Shown here: in pieces, positions 35,074-44,912 of the stretch
Numbering within the stretch: the stretch's first letter is position 1
How the letters are laid out: each line of letters starts with the position of its first letter
Origin: Desulfuromonas sp. CSMB_57
Lineage (GTDB): Bacteria; Desulfobacterota; Desulfuromonadia; Desulfuromonadales; Syntrophotaleaceae
DNA: 45,094 nt
NCBI RefSeq assembly: GCF_020194955.2
Contig: NZ_JAFCIY020000020.1
Span: 1 to 45,094 of the forward strand
Direction: 5' to 3'
The notes under the pieces: model-generated
Seen by the model: the letters and a program-made list of their open reading frames with translations, nothing else
The model's database searches: none
What the model was told of the DNA's origin: nothing
Translations under genes and position numbers: made by a program

Positions 35074-36345
35074 CTATGCCGTGATGCGCTCCAGCCCGCC
35101 CATGTAGGGCCGTAAAGCCGCTGGAATCAGCACCGATCCATCCGCCTGCTGATAATTTTCCAGTACCGCCACCAGGGTCCGGCCGACAGCCAGACCGCTG
35201 CCGTTGAGGGTATGGACCAGTTCGGACTTGGCCCCTTCCTCGCGCCGGAAACGGATGCCCGCGCGACGCGCCTGGAAGTCCCGGAAGTTGGAGCAGGAAG
35301 AAATCTCCCGATAGGTCTCCTGCCCCGGCAGCCAGACCTCGATATCGAAGGTCCGCGCCGCGGAAAAACCGAGATCGGCGGTGCACAGATCGACTACCCG
35401 ATAGGGCAATTCCAGGCGTCGCAGCACCTCTTCGGCATGACCGAGCAGGGCTTCAAGCTCCCGATCCGAGTCTTCCGGCCGGGTGAACTTGACCAGTTCG
35501 ACCTTGTTGAACTGGTGTTGCCGGATCAACCCGCGGGTATCGCGACCGTGCGAGCCCGCTTCCTTGCGAAAACAGGGCGTATAGGCCACATAACTGACCG
35601 GCAGCAGATCCCCGGACAGTATCTCATCCCGATGGATATTGGTTACCGGCACTTCCGCCGTGGGGATCAGGAAGAAATCCGGATCGTCCAAGTGAAAAAG
35701 ATCATTTTCGAACTTGGGGAGTTGTCCGGTCCCCGTCATGGCCTCCCTGTTTACCATAAAGGGCGGAAGAATTTCAACATAATTGTGCCCTTCGGTATGC
35801 AGGTCGAGCATGAAGTTGATCAAGGCCCGTTCCAACCGCGCGCCGGCGCCCCGGTAGAGGGCAAAGCGGGCACCGGTCAGCTTGCCGGCCCGCTCGAAAT
35901 CCAGAATACCCAGGTTCTCACCCAAGTCCCAGTGGGCCAGGGGCGCAAAATCGAACTGGCGCGGTGTTCCCCAGCGGCGCACCTCGCGGTTGTCTTCTTC
36001 GGACGCGCCGCGGGGACAGTCTTCGTGGGGGATATTGGGCAGCACCATGATCAGGCCGCGCAAGTCCTCTTCCACCTGGCGGAGTTCCTCTTCCAGATCC
36101 TTGATGCGGGCCGAAACCTCTTTCATGCGGGCGATCTCGCCCTGCACCTGACTTTTATCGCGGGTCTTGCCGATGAGGGCGGAAACCCGGTTCTTCTCCG
36201 CCTTGAGGGACTCGGATTCGCCCAGCAATTCGCGCCGGCGAACATCCAGCTGCGTGAAAGGGGACAGATCGATGGCACCGCCTCGCGTAGCCAGACTTGC
36301 TTCCACTTTGGCAAAATTGTCGCGCAGATACTTGAGATCGAGCAT
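35074..36345 (-). CDS. serS: Seryl-tRNA synthetase
   Basis: A 423-residue cytosolic class II synthetase charging tRNA-Ser. The N-terminal coiled-coil arm (about 30-100, rich in E/R/K) grips the long variable arm. The class II motifs are seen in the catalytic core: motif 2 with [29 protein letters not shown], and motif 3 [17 protein letters not shown]. The tail PYMGG is family-typical. ATG 36345 with AGAGGGG upstream is preferred over 36366. Downstream come two serine tRNAs and tRNA-Arg on the same strand. Confidence 0.97.
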   Translation of the reverse strand: MLDLKYLRDNFAKVEASLATRGGAIDLSPFTQLDVRRRELLGESESLKAEKNRVSALIGKTRDKSQVQGEIARMKEVSARIKDLEEELRQVEEDLRGLIMVLPNIPHEDCPRGASEEDNREVRRWGTPRQFDFAPLAHWDLGENLGILDFERAGKLTGARFALYRGAGARLERALINFMLDLHTEGHNYVEILPPFMVNREAMTGTGQLPKFENDLFHLDDPDFFLIPTAEVPVTNIHRDEILSGDLLPVSYVAYTPCFRKEAGSHGRDTRGLIRQHQFNKVELVKFTRPEDSDRELEALLGHAEEVLRRLELPYRVVDLCTADLGFSAARTFDIEVWLPGQETYREISSCSNFRDFQARRAGIRFRREEGAKSELVHTLNGSGLAVGRTLVAVLENYQQADGSVLIPAALRPYMGGLERITA

Positions 36346-36427
36346 GGACCCCCCTCTTACCACCAAGTCGAAGGCCGTTTTCTAGCACTTATCCGCAGTG
36401 CAGTCAACCCATTCCACGCCGGCCTCA

Positions 36428-37015
36428 TCAATCCTGCATGGAAGGACGGCCGCCGTTCACCCACCAGTCCTGGTCCTCGTCGAACCACCAGCGGGTGGAG
36501 TCGGTGCTCCAGATGGATTCCGCCAGCTTGCGGGCCAGGTCGGTTTTCAGACGCCGGACGGCGAAGGGATACCATTCATCGGCGTAGCGATTGCCGAGAT
36601 CCTTGTATTCCTTCAGGGCCAGGATCATCTCCAGTTGATCGGCGTCGTGAGCCAGCAGCGCCTCGCGAGTCTCGCGGGCGGCAAACTCTCCCAGAGTGGC
36701 CCGGTATTCGTCGCCGAAGGGCAAGGTAGCGGCCAAATCGTCCACCGCCCGCTGCTCGTCGGCCGTCACGTACTTCTTGTTGACGTAATTGAGATCACCG
36801 AGACGCGCCTCGGGCAGATCGTGAAACAGGCACAGCTGCAACACCCGGGCGACATCGGCCTGGCCGTCGAGACGGGCCAGGGCAAAGCCGATGATGGCAG
36901 TCCGGAAGGAATGCTCCGCCACCGACTCGGCGCCGGAGCCCAAAAACTGGAATCCGGTGCGAGGCGTGCGCTTCAACATGCCGACCTCAAAGAAAAAGTG
37001 GGCCAGATTTTTCAT
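36428..37015 (-). CDS. HD-domain protein, YfbR/5'-nucleotidase-like
   Basis: 195 residues with the HD metal set: His in VAEHSFRTA, His-Asp in CLFHDLPEARLGD and Asp in HDADQLEMIL. The layout matches YfbR-type 5'-deoxynucleotidases and the C-terminal YfdR-like branch; these dephosphorylate deoxynucleoside monophosphates with a metal. The gene is divergent from fumC, with 157 bases between the starts for both promoters. Confidence 0.85.
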   Translation of the reverse strand: MKNLAHFFFEVGMLKRTPRTGFQFLGSGAESVAEHSFRTAIIGFALARLDGQADVARVLQLCLFHDLPEARLGDLNYVNKKYVTADEQRAVDDLAATLPFGDEYRATLGEFAARETREALLAHDADQLEMILALKEYKDLGNRYADEWYPFAVRRLKTDLARKLAESIWSTDSTRWWFDEDQDWWVNGGRPSMQD

Positions 37016-37172
37016 GTGCTTCCCCTTGCCTGCATGGGCATGCGGCGGACATCGTTGACAGGATGAAGAGGCTCAACTATCCTCAGTAGCCGGCAGTACC
37101 AGGCTGCCCGGACTCTTTTCCCGGACAGCAGTGCCATGCCCCGTTATTCCGATTTTCCAGTGGGAGATCTGC

Positions 37173-38579
37173 ATGAACCAAACACGTATTGAACAGGATT
37201 CCATGGGCACCATGGAGGTCCCCGCCGCGGCCCTGTACGGCGCCCAGACCGCTCGCGCCAAAGCCAATTTCGCCATCTCCGGCACCGGCTTTCCCCGCCC
37301 CTTCCTGCGGGCCCTGGGCATGATCAAGCAGCACGCCGCCCAGGTCAACCGCGACCTCGGTCTGCTCGACGAACAATGCGCCGAAGCCATCATGGCGGCG
37401 GCGGAAGAGGTCATGAACGGCCAGTTGGACGAGCACTTCGTGCTGGACATCTTCCAGACCGGTTCCGGCACCAGTACCAACATGAACGCCAACGAGGTCA
37501 TCGCCAACCGCGCCGCCCAACTGCTCGGCCAAACCATCGGTTCGCGCCTGGTGCACCCCAACGATCACGTCAATCTCGGCCAGTCCAGCAACGACGTGAT
37601 CCCGTCGGCCATGCACATCGCAGCGGCGGTGGAAATGCGCTTCACCCTGGTGCCGGCCCTGTTCGCCCTGCAGGAGAACCTGGGCGAAAAAGCCCTGGCC
37701 TTCAACGACATCGTCAAAATCGGCCGCACCCACCTGCAGGATGCCACCCCGGTGCGCCTCGGCCAGGTTTTCTCAGGCTATGCGCGGCAAATCGCCTTGG
37801 CCATCCGCGCCATCGAATCGGCTCAGGACGAATTGCTGGAACTCGCCCTGGGCGGCACCGCCGTGGGCAGCGGTCTCAACGCTCATCCGCAGTTCGCCGG
37901 CCGGGTCATCGCGGCCATCAGTGCCGCCACCGGACTGGAGTTTCGCGAAGCGGTCAACCATTTCGAAGCCCAGAGCGGCAAAGATGGGGTGGTTTCCGCC
38001 AGCGGCTCCCTCAAACGGACGGCCTGCGCCCTGTTCAAGATCGCCAACGACATCCGTCTGCTGGGCAGCGGTCCGCGTTGCGGTCTCGGTGAGCTGAATC
38101 TGCCGGCGGTACAGCCGGGCAGTTCCATCATGCCCGGCAAGGTCAATCCGGTGATGGCGGAAAGCCTGCTGCAGGTCTGCGCCCAGGTGGTAGGCAACGA
38201 CGCCACCATAACCCTGTCGGGACTGTCCGGCAACTTCGAGTTGAATGTCATGATGCCGGTGATGATTCACAACCTGCTGCAGTCCATCGATCTGCTGGCG
38301 GCCGGGGTGCGGCAGTTCAACGAACGCTGCGTACAGGGCCTGGAGGCCAACCGCGCTCGCTGCGAAAGCCTGGTGGAGCAGAGCCTGGCCATGTGCACCG
38401 CTTTGGTGCCGGTGATCGGCTACGACCGGGCGGCCGAAATTGCCAAGCAGGCCTACGCCTCCGGCCGCACGGTACGCGAAGTGGCCCGGCAACTGGGCGT
38501 GCTGCCGGAAGAGGAACTGCGGCGACTGCTCGACCCGCGGCCCATGACCGAACCGGGCGTGCCGGGCATAACCCGATAA
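37173..38579 (+). CDS. fumC: Class II fumarate hydratase
   Basis: A 468-residue tetrameric enzyme of the TCA cycle interconverting fumarate and malate without an iron-sulfur cluster. Landmarks are TGSGTSTNMNANEVIANRA, the block HPNDHVNLGQSSNDVIPS, GRTHLQDATPV and the signature GSSIMPGKVNPV (about residue 316). The SGKDGVVSASGSLKR text in the middle is close to aspartase-like members, so aspartate ammonia-lyase is the main alternative. ATG 37173 has GGAG upstream, and the longer frame to 37131 has no signal. Confidence 0.88.
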   Translation: MNQTRIEQDSMGTMEVPAAALYGAQTARAKANFAISGTGFPRPFLRALGMIKQHAAQVNRDLGLLDEQCAEAIMAAAEEVMNGQLDEHFVLDIFQTGSGTSTNMNANEVIANRAAQLLGQTIGSRLVHPNDHVNLGQSSNDVIPSAMHIAAAVEMRFTLVPALFALQENLGEKALAFNDIVKIGRTHLQDATPVRLGQVFSGYARQIALAIRAIESAQDELLELALGGTAVGSGLNAHPQFAGRVIAAISAATGLEFREAVNHFEAQSGKDGVVSASGSLKRTACALFKIANDIRLLGSGPRCGLGELNLPAVQPGSSIMPGKVNPVMAESLLQVCAQVVGNDATITLSGLSGNFELNVMMPVMIHNLLQSIDLLAAGVRQFNERCVQGLEANRARCESLVEQSLAMCTALVPVIGYDRAAEIAKQAYASGRTVREVARQLGVLPEEELRRLLDPRPMTEPGVPGITR

Positions 38580-38588
38580 AATCGGGAC

Positions 38589-38610
38589 GGGGCGCCCAGG
38601 TGGGCGCCCC
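38589..38610. terminator. GC-rich hairpin between fumC and rnd
   Basis: GGGGCGCCC and GGGCGCCCC form a perfect 9-bp stem with loop AGGT. No T run follows on either strand, so it may act by a Rho-type or pausing mechanism for the two convergent genes. Confidence 0.5.
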
Positions 38611-38616
38611 CGGTAA

Positions 38617-39747
38617 TCACGCCTGTTCCGCCAAGGCGGCGACCAGCCCTTCCCCGAGCACCTGCCGCTGCCAGTTTTTCAACGGCAACGCGGCCAACTC
38701 CGACACCTGCCGGGGCCGCAAGCGGGCGGCCTCTTCCAGCAGGGCATTGTTGATCAACACCCCCGGATCCAGGGCCAGTTCCTCGGCGATTTGGCCCCGC
38801 CAGCGCTTGAGCAGCGCCACCCGCGCCTCCACCTCCGGTTCCCGCACCCGCCGCTCGCCGCGGGGAAAGCTGGGGAGTTCTGCTTCGGGCAGCGCCGCAG
38901 CGTCCTCCAGCAGGGCCAGCAGGCGGCGCCCGTAGCGCTCCACCAGGCGCGGAGATATCCCGTCGATGCTTTCCAGGGCCTTCAGGGTCTGGGGCGCGGC
39001 CTGCACCAACCCCAGCAGAGTGGCGTTGTTGAGAACCTTGAAGGGCGGCCGATCGCGCCGACAGGCCTCGCCGTCACGCCATTGCAGCAGCAACTCCAGG
39101 GCCGCCAGTTGTCGGCGGTCCAGGCCCGCTGCCCCCTTGAAACGCAGAAACATGGGGCCCGGCGCCTGCTCGCTGTGGCGCACCTGCTCCAGCAGGGCGA
39201 ATTCCTCCTCGGCCCAACTCAGACGTCCCGCATCCCGCAACCGTTGCTCAAGCAAAGCCGCCAGGCGGTGCAGATGGCGGGTATCCTCGGCGGCATAACG
39301 GATCATGCCCGGTTCCAGGGGTCGTTTCGACCAATCGGCCCGCTGGTAGCGCTTGTCGAGGCTGACCTCCAGGTATTTCTGCAACATGTCGGCCAGGCCG
39401 ACCCGCTCCTCGCCGAGCAGTTGGCTGGCAATCATGGTGTCGAACAGACCCCGGATCTCGAAGCCGAAATCCCGGTGCAGGCAGCGGATATCGTAATCGG
39501 CGGCATGAAAGATCTTGCGGATGGCGGGGTCGGCGAGAATCGGTTCCAGAGGAGCAAGATCGGCCAACGCCAGGGGATCGACCAGCACCGTCTCGGTCGG
39601 CGTGGAGATCTGCAGCAGGCAGACCTTGTCACGATAGGAATGCAGGGAATCGGCTTCCAGGTCGACGGCGATGGACGACTCGGTGCGCAGTTTCTGTGCC
39701 AGGCGCTCCAGAGCGGCAACATCGACCAGGACGGGGGTTTGCGACAT
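38617..39747 (-). CDS. rnd: Ribonuclease D
   Basis: A 376-residue 3'-to-5' exonuclease for tRNA maturation. The DEDD motifs are intact: IAVDLEADS (D29, E31), FHAADYDIRCLH, and RYAAEDTRHLHRL (Asp and Tyr). An HRDC-type helical region follows (DPGVLINNALLEEAARL and ALESIDGISPRLVERYG). AAGGAG precedes ATG 39747. Convergent with fumC. Confidence 0.93.
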   Translation of the reverse strand: MSQTPVLVDVAALERLAQKLRTESSIAVDLEADSLHSYRDKVCLLQISTPTETVLVDPLALADLAPLEPILADPAIRKIFHAADYDIRCLHRDFGFEIRGLFDTMIASQLLGEERVGLADMLQKYLEVSLDKRYQRADWSKRPLEPGMIRYAAEDTRHLHRLAALLEQRLRDAGRLSWAEEEFALLEQVRHSEQAPGPMFLRFKGAAGLDRRQLAALELLLQWRDGEACRRDRPPFKVLNNATLLGLVQAAPQTLKALESIDGISPRLVERYGRRLLALLEDAAALPEAELPSFPRGERRVREPEVEARVALLKRWRGQIAEELALDPGVLINNALLEEAARLRPRQVSELAALPLKNWQRQVLGEGLVAALAEQA

Positions 39748-39902
39748 CAGGTTCTCCTTGGCAAACGGCCCAGGGGCCGTATTTCTTGATGACAATATTC
39801 AATAGGGGTGGACGTCGGCCAAGCCCCAGGGATGGGTTCATGCGGCCCTCGCGGCGTGGGGGACGCGAGCCACTTTGCCGAGCAGTTACCTCATGGTTAC
39901 CA

Positions 39903-40982
39903 TTACAGTTCGGGGGGCAGCACGGTCAGCGCCTTGCGATGGGCGCCATGCAGGGGCCAGTCGCGCAGCGCCTCGACGGACACCCAGCGTTGGTCCCCTT
40001 CCGCAACCCAGGCCGGATCGTCGGCCTCGCCCAAAAACAGTCGGACTTCCACCCGAAAATGGCTGTAGGCATGCTTGACTTGCCCCGCCTCCCGCAGGGT
40101 TGCCCGCAAGCCCCTCTCCTGCAGCAGTCGTTGCGCTGCCGAGGCGGCCTCGGCGCCATCCGGCAAAGTGACGGCGGGAAACTCCCACAGGCCGCCGAGC
40201 ATGCCATCCAGGGGGCGGCGACACACCAGGTAGCGCCCCCGACAGGACAGCAGCAGAGCCACCTGCACCACCTGGGGCACGGTCTTTTTCGGTCCCCGGA
40301 CCGGCAGTTCCGCTTGTCGCCCCGAGGCACGGGCGGCGCAGCAGAAAGCCAGCGGGCAGGGGTCGCAAAGCGGACGGCGCGGCGTGCAGAGGGTCGCGCC
40401 CAGATCCATGATGGCCTGGGCGTAATCGTGGGGCCGGTCGGCCGGGGTCAGGGCGGCAGCCAACTCCCAGAGCTGGTTTTCCACCGCTCGCCGGCGCGGA
40501 TCCCGGTCGATGCCGTACAGTCGGCACAGCACCCGCCGCACATTGCCGTCCAGAATGGGAACCGGACGATCGAAGGCGATGGACATGATGGCCCCGGCGG
40601 TGGAGCGACCCACCCCCGGCAAGGCCATGAGCGCCCCCGCATCGGCGGGAAAGCTGCCGCTGTGCTCCTCGATCACCTGCCGGGCGGCGGCATGGAGGTT
40701 GCGGGCCCGGGAATAATAGCCGAGCCCGGCCCAGAGTTCCAGCACCCGCTCAAGGGGCGCGGCGGCCAGGTCGGCCACGGTCGGAAAAGCGCTCAGAAAG
40801 CGTTGATAATACGGGATGACCGTATCCACCCCGGTCTGCTGCAGCATGATTTCCGAGACCCAAACACGGTACGGGTCGCGGGTATTTCGCCAAGGCAGAT
40901 CGCGTCCGGAGCGGCCGTACCAGGCCAGCAACCGCTGCGCCGTCCGCTCGGGGACCACTGCGGCGTACCGCCCGTCGGCCAT
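39903..40982 (-). CDS. mutY: MutY, A/G-specific adenine glycosylase
   Basis: A 359-residue repair enzyme removing adenine paired with 8-oxoguanine. Seen are SEIMLQQTGVDTV (catalytic Glu), the helix-hairpin-helix LPGVGRSTAGAIMSIAF, PILDGNV with the key Asp, and the iron-sulfur Cys set in LCTPRRPLCDPCPLAFCC. The C-terminal NUDIX-like domain (about 225-355) recognises the oxidised base. The start is two bases after the hisC stop, indicating coupling. Confidence 0.95.
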   Translation of the reverse strand: MADGRYAAVVPERTAQRLLAWYGRSGRDLPWRNTRDPYRVWVSEIMLQQTGVDTVIPYYQRFLSAFPTVADLAAAPLERVLELWAGLGYYSRARNLHAAARQVIEEHSGSFPADAGALMALPGVGRSTAGAIMSIAFDRPVPILDGNVRRVLCRLYGIDRDPRRRAVENQLWELAAALTPADRPHDYAQAIMDLGATLCTPRRPLCDPCPLAFCCAARASGRQAELPVRGPKKTVPQVVQVALLLSCRGRYLVCRRPLDGMLGGLWEFPAVTLPDGAEAASAAQRLLQERGLRATLREAGQVKHAYSHFRVEVRLFLGEADDPAWVAEGDQRWVSVEALRDWPLHGAHRKALTVLPPEL

Positions 40983-40984
40983 CC

Positions 40985-42028
40985 TCAGCCGATCTCCGCC
41001 ATGGCTGCCAGGGTGCGTTCCATCTCCTCCCGGGTGCCGATGGAAATGCGCAGGCCGTGGGCCAACTGGGGATCGCTGAAATGCCGCACCAGAATATGCC
41101 GCTGGTAGAGGGCCTCGTAGACCCGCTTGCCGTTGCCGTCGACAGGACTGGCGAACACGAAGTTGCCGTGGGACGGGATCACCTGCCAGCCGAGCCGGCG
41201 CAACTCGGAGCTGAACCAATCGCGGGTCTGACGGATCTTCGCTACACAGCCGCGGAAGTATTCCTGGTCGGCCAGGGCGGCGACGGCCGCTGCCTGGGCC
41301 AGCCGATCCAGATTGTAGTGGTCGCGAATCTTGTTGAGGGCGGCAATCACCTGCGGCCGGGCCACGGCCAGACCGAGGCGCATGCCGGCCAGGGAGTAGC
41401 TCTTGGACAGGGTGCGGGTCACCACCACGTTGTCGTAGCGGCGCACCAGGTCCAGGGAGTGGCCGTCGGTGAAATCGATGTAGGCCTCATCCACCACCAG
41501 GGTGCCGGCCACCCGGCCGACCAGTTCCTCGATGTACTCCGGCGGAAAGCAGAAACCGAGGGGAGCGTTGGGATTGGTCAGGAACAACAGCCGCCCTTCG
41601 TAACAAGCCGGAAAATCCCGGATGCGGAAATCATCCGTCAGGCCAAAGGTGCGAACCCGGGCACCCTGGATTTCGGCCAGGGTGGCGTAATAGGAATAGG
41701 AGGGATGGACGTAGGCGATCTCCTCCCCTTCCCCGGCAAAGGCCCGAATCAGGTTGTTGAGCACCTCGTCGGAACCGTTGGCCATGATCACCCACTCCGG
41801 ATCGAAGCCGTACAGCCGGCCGGCCTCCTCGCGGGCGGCGCGGCTGGCGGCATCGGGATACTGGCGCAGGCGCTCTCCGACCTCTGCCAGGATGGCGTCA
41901 ATCACCTGCAGCGAGGGTGGATAGGGATTTTCGTTGGTGTTGAGCTTGATATAGGACTGGGCATCCCGGGGCTGAAAACCGGGCACATAGCCGGCCATGG
42001 CCTCGATATTCGGACGCAAACGAATCAT
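40985..42028 (-). CDS. hisC: Histidinol-phosphate aminotransferase
   Basis: A 347-residue PLP enzyme of histidine synthesis (family also includes other aminotransferases). Motifs: [11 protein letters not shown], the block [24 protein letters not shown] and the PLP lysine in [14 protein letters not shown] (about residue 208). No other his gene is adjacent; it sits between mqnC and mutY. In organisms with several HisC-like proteins, tyrosine or phenylalanine use is an alternative. Confidence 0.9.
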   Translation of the reverse strand: MIRLRPNIEAMAGYVPGFQPRDAQSYIKLNTNENPYPPSLQVIDAILAEVGERLRQYPDAASRAAREEAGRLYGFDPEWVIMANGSDEVLNNLIRAFAGEGEEIAYVHPSYSYYATLAEIQGARVRTFGLTDDFRIRDFPACYEGRLLFLTNPNAPLGFCFPPEYIEELVGRVAGTLVVDEAYIDFTDGHSLDLVRRYDNVVVTRTLSKSYSLAGMRLGLAVARPQVIAALNKIRDHYNLDRLAQAAAVAALADQEYFRGCVAKIRQTRDWFSSELRRLGWQVIPSHGNFVFASPVDGNGKRVYEALYQRHILVRHFSDPQLAHGLRISIGTREEMERTLAAMAEIG

Positions 42029-42120
42029 GGGACCTCCGCAGGAAAATCGATGGTAATTACGCAGCCGCTACCCTAATGGAAAACACCGTCCAGCGCAAGC
42101 AGAGCCTCCAGCTTCACCCT

Positions 42121-43215
42121 TCAACCTTCAGTCTTCAGCCTTCGGACTGCTTTCCAGCCCTTGGCCTCCCCATAATCCGTATCCCGCTGCACCGGCCGGA
42201 ATCCGGCCTCGCGGATGAGCCGCAGCAGTTGCTCCACGGGCAGGCGAAAGCGGGTGCCGGCAGCGGCGACGACATTTTCCTCGAGCATGGTGCCGCCCAG
42301 GTCGTCGGCGCCGAACAGCAGGGCCACCTGGGCCAGATGCGGTCCCTGAGTCACCCAACTGGCCTGCAGGTGGGGGACGTTGTCCAGCACCAGGCGGGCG
42401 GTAGCCAGCACCCGCAGATAGTCGACGCCGGTGGCCTCCGCTCCGCCCAGTTCCGTATGGCCGGGCTGAAAACTCCAGGGGATGAAGGCGGTGAAGCCAC
42501 CGGTGGCGGCCTGCAGAGCCCGCACCCGCAGCAGATGGGTGACGATGTCGGCCGGGGTCTCGCCGAGCCCGAAGACCAGGGTGGCGGTGCCGCGCAGCCC
42601 CAACCGGTGGGCGGTGGCCATCACCTCGGCCCAGCGCCGCCAACCGATCTTGGCCGGCGACACCCGCCGGCGCACGGCATCGACCAGCACCTCGGCGCCG
42701 CCGCCGGGCAGAGAGCCGAGACCGGCGGCCTGCAGGCGGCGCAGACAGTCCTCAAGGTCCAGGCCCGCCAACGCGGATAAATGGTCGATCTCGGCCGGCG
42801 ACAGGGCGTGAATCCGAATGCCGGGAAAGTCGCGCCGGATGGTTCGGAAGAGGTCCTCGAACCAGGTCAGCTCCAACTCCGGATGCAGGCCGCCCTGCAG
42901 CAGCAGCTGGGTACCTCCGCAGGCATCCAGTTCGGCCACTTTGGCCAGGATCTGGTCATGACTGAGCAGATAGGCGCCCGCCGCCCCCGACTCCCGATAG
43001 AAAGCACAAAAGCGGCAACGGCTCAGGCAGATATTGGTGTAGTTGACGTTGCGATCCACCACGTAGGTGACCCGGTCGCCCGGATGCAGGCGGCGGCGCA
43101 CATCGGCTGCCAAGCGGCCAAGGGCCGGCAGTTCCGCTTCGGTGAGCAGATACAGGGCGTCGCGGCGGTCGAGGCGCTGGCCCCGGTCCAGTTTTCCCTC
43201 GATGGCCTCAAGCAT
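42121..43215 (-). CDS. mqnC: MqnC, dehypoxanthine futalosine cyclase
   Basis: A 364-residue radical SAM enzyme of the futalosine menaquinone route that cyclises dehypoxanthine futalosine. The cluster cysteines are in CLSRCRFCAF (C-x3-C-x2-C). Family text: YVVDRNVNYTNICLS, GGTQLLLQGGLHPEL, AAGLGSLPGGGAEVL, and TGGFTAFIPWSFQPG. It overlaps mqnE by eight bases (the mqnE stop falls inside its start region). The segment 42029-42120 before hisC carries short TTCA-rich repeats only. Confidence 0.93.
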   Translation of the reverse strand: MLEAIEGKLDRGQRLDRRDALYLLTEAELPALGRLAADVRRRLHPGDRVTYVVDRNVNYTNICLSRCRFCAFYRESGAAGAYLLSHDQILAKVAELDACGGTQLLLQGGLHPELELTWFEDLFRTIRRDFPGIRIHALSPAEIDHLSALAGLDLEDCLRRLQAAGLGSLPGGGAEVLVDAVRRRVSPAKIGWRRWAEVMATAHRLGLRGTATLVFGLGETPADIVTHLLRVRALQAATGGFTAFIPWSFQPGHTELGGAEATGVDYLRVLATARLVLDNVPHLQASWVTQGPHLAQVALLFGADDLGGTMLEENVVAAAGTRFRLPVEQLLRLIREAGFRPVQRDTDYGEAKGWKAVRRLKTEG

Positions 43216-44299
43216 GCTTCATCCCCGATGTCACCGGCCGGTAAAAGCTGTCGCGCTCCACCGGCCGGCAACCGGCTACCCGGATCTGCCGCTCCAGGTC
43301 GGCGCGGCTCAAACTCTGCGGAGCCTCGGCGCCGGCGGCATGGCCAATCTGCTCGGCGACCACGGTGCCGTCGAGGTCGTCGACGCCGAAGGCCAGGGAC
43401 ACCTGGGCCAATTTTACACCGAGCATGACCCAGTAGGCCTTGATGTGGGGGATGTTGTCCAAAAACAGCCTTGCCACCGCCAGGGTGCGCAGAATGTCCA
43501 CCGCCGTCGGCCCAGGCAGGTCGGCCAAGGGGTTGTTGCGGTGTTGGAAGGGCAAGGCGACGAAGGCCTGGAAACCGTCGGTGCGGTCCTGCAGGCGACG
43601 CAGGCGGGCGAGATGCTCGACCCGCTCCTCCAGGGTCTCCAGGTGGCCGAAGAGCATGGTGGCGTTGCTGCGCAGCCCCGACTCATGGGCCGTCGCCATG
43701 ACCTCCAGCCAGCGTTCGCCGGAGATCTTGTCCGGGCAGATCCGCCGACGCACCCGCGGCGCGAAAATCTCGGCACCGCCGCCGGGCAGGGAATCGAGTC
43801 CGGCATCCCGCAATTCGGTGAGGACGACGGCCAGGGGCAAGCCACTGAGCCGTGCCATGTGATCCAATTCCACGGCGGTGAAGGCTTTCAGGTGCAGACC
43901 CGGCGCGGCAGCGCGGATGGCGGCCAGCAACCGGCACCCCTCCGCCAGTCCCAGTTCGGGGTGCAGTCCGCCGACCACATGCAGTTCCGTGGCGCCGTCG
44001 ACGGCGGCCTGACCGGCCAAGTCCGCCGCGGCCCGGGGCGACAGCAGATAACCGTCAACCGCCTCCGGATCACGCCGGAAGGCACAAAAGGCGCAATGAT
44101 GGATGCAGCAGTTGGTGTAGTTGAGGTGGCGGTTGACATTGAAAAAGACCTGATTGCCAAAGCGGCGGTTCTTGAACCGGGCCGCCCATTCCCCGACCGC
44201 CAGCAAATCGGGAGCACGCAGCAAAGCCAGGGCCTGCTCCTCGGTCAGGCGTTCGCCGGCCAGGACCCGTTGGCCGATGACAGCCGCTTCAGTTGCCAT
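43208..44299 (-). CDS. mqnE: MqnE, aminodeoxyfutalosine synthase
   Basis: A 363-residue radical SAM enzyme that joins SAM to 3-(1-carboxyvinyloxy)benzoate. The cluster cysteines are in CIHHCAFCAF. Family text: NVNRHLNYTNCCIHHC, HVVGGLHPELGLAE, MFGHLETLEERVEHL and PHIKAYWVMLG. ATG 44299 overlaps the end of ubiX by 11 bases; a longer frame up to 44791 lies over ubiX and is ignored. Confidence 0.94.
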   Translation of the reverse strand: MATEAAVIGQRVLAGERLTEEQALALLRAPDLLAVGEWAARFKNRRFGNQVFFNVNRHLNYTNCCIHHCAFCAFRRDPEAVDGYLLSPRAAADLAGQAAVDGATELHVVGGLHPELGLAEGCRLLAAIRAAAPGLHLKAFTAVELDHMARLSGLPLAVVLTELRDAGLDSLPGGGAEIFAPRVRRRICPDKISGERWLEVMATAHESGLRSNATMLFGHLETLEERVEHLARLRRLQDRTDGFQAFVALPFQHRNNPLADLPGPTAVDILRTLAVARLFLDNIPHIKAYWVMLGVKLAQVSLAFGVDDLDGTVVAEQIGHAAGAEAPQSLSRADLERQIRVAGCRPVERDSFYRPVTSGMKHA

Positions 44300-44912
44300 G
44301 ACCGTCCCCCCAGCGGGTGAACAGGTCATGCTCCACGCCGAGTCCGTCCAGCACCTTGCCGACCACGAAATCGACCAGTTCGGCCACCGTTGCCGGGCGC
44401 TGGTAAAAGGCCGGCATGGCCGGCAGGATGCGGGCGCCGGCGCGGGCCAGGCGCAGCAGATTTTCCAGATGAATGGTGGACAGAGGCGTCTCCCGCGGCA
44501 CCAGCAGCAACGGCCGTCCCTCCTTGAGCATGACGTCGGCGGCCCGCTCGATGAGATTGCCGCTGATGCCGGCGGCGATGCGCCCCGCCGTGCCCATGGA
44601 ACAGGGGGCGATGACCATGGCCGTCGGCGCCGAGGATCCGCTGGCCACAGGGGCGCGCAGATCGTCCTCGGCATAATGGCGCAATTCCTCGCCGGCGGCG
44701 AAATACTGCCGCATGCAGCGCAACTGCCGTTCCGGACTGCCGGACCAGTCGAGACCGGTCTCCTCGGCCAGCACGATGCGCCCGGCGGCACTGGTCAGCA
44801 GGGTGACCGTCTGTCCGGCCCGCAACAGTTCGGCAGTCAGGCGCAAACCGTAAACAGCTCCGGAAGCGCCGGTCACGGCCACCAGGGTCTGGTTCGGGAC
44901 GGATTTTTTCAT
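44289..44912 (-). CDS. ubiX: UbiX-like flavin prenyltransferase
   Basis: A 207-residue enzyme that makes prenylated FMN for UbiD-type decarboxylases. Seen are the flavin-binding start VAVTGASGAVYGLRL, VIAPCSMGTAGRIAAGI with the Ser/Thr region, and LLLVPRETPLSTIHLENL with the conserved Arg-Glu. The position between ubiA and mqnE points to menaquinone synthesis via a UbiD partner elsewhere. ATG 44912 overlaps the ubiA-like stop by four bases. Confidence 0.94.
   Translation of the reverse strand: MKKSVPNQTLVAVTGASGAVYGLRLTAELLRAGQTVTLLTSAAGRIVLAEETGLDWSGSPERQLRCMRQYFAAGEELRHYAEDDLRAPVASGSSAPTAMVIAPCSMGTAGRIAAGISGNLIERAADVMLKEGRPLLLVPRETPLSTIHLENLLRLARAGARILPAMPAFYQRPATVAELVDFVVGKVLDGLGVEHDLFTRWGDGHGN

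Noticed and set aside
35212-36729. 505-codon plus-strand frame opposite serS
   Set aside because: A shadow of a certain gene (seryl-tRNA synthetase).
42080-42120. TTCA-containing short repeats between mqnC and hisC
   Set aside because: Only a few imperfect 7-base units, too short and irregular to be called a CRISPR or a functional repeat.
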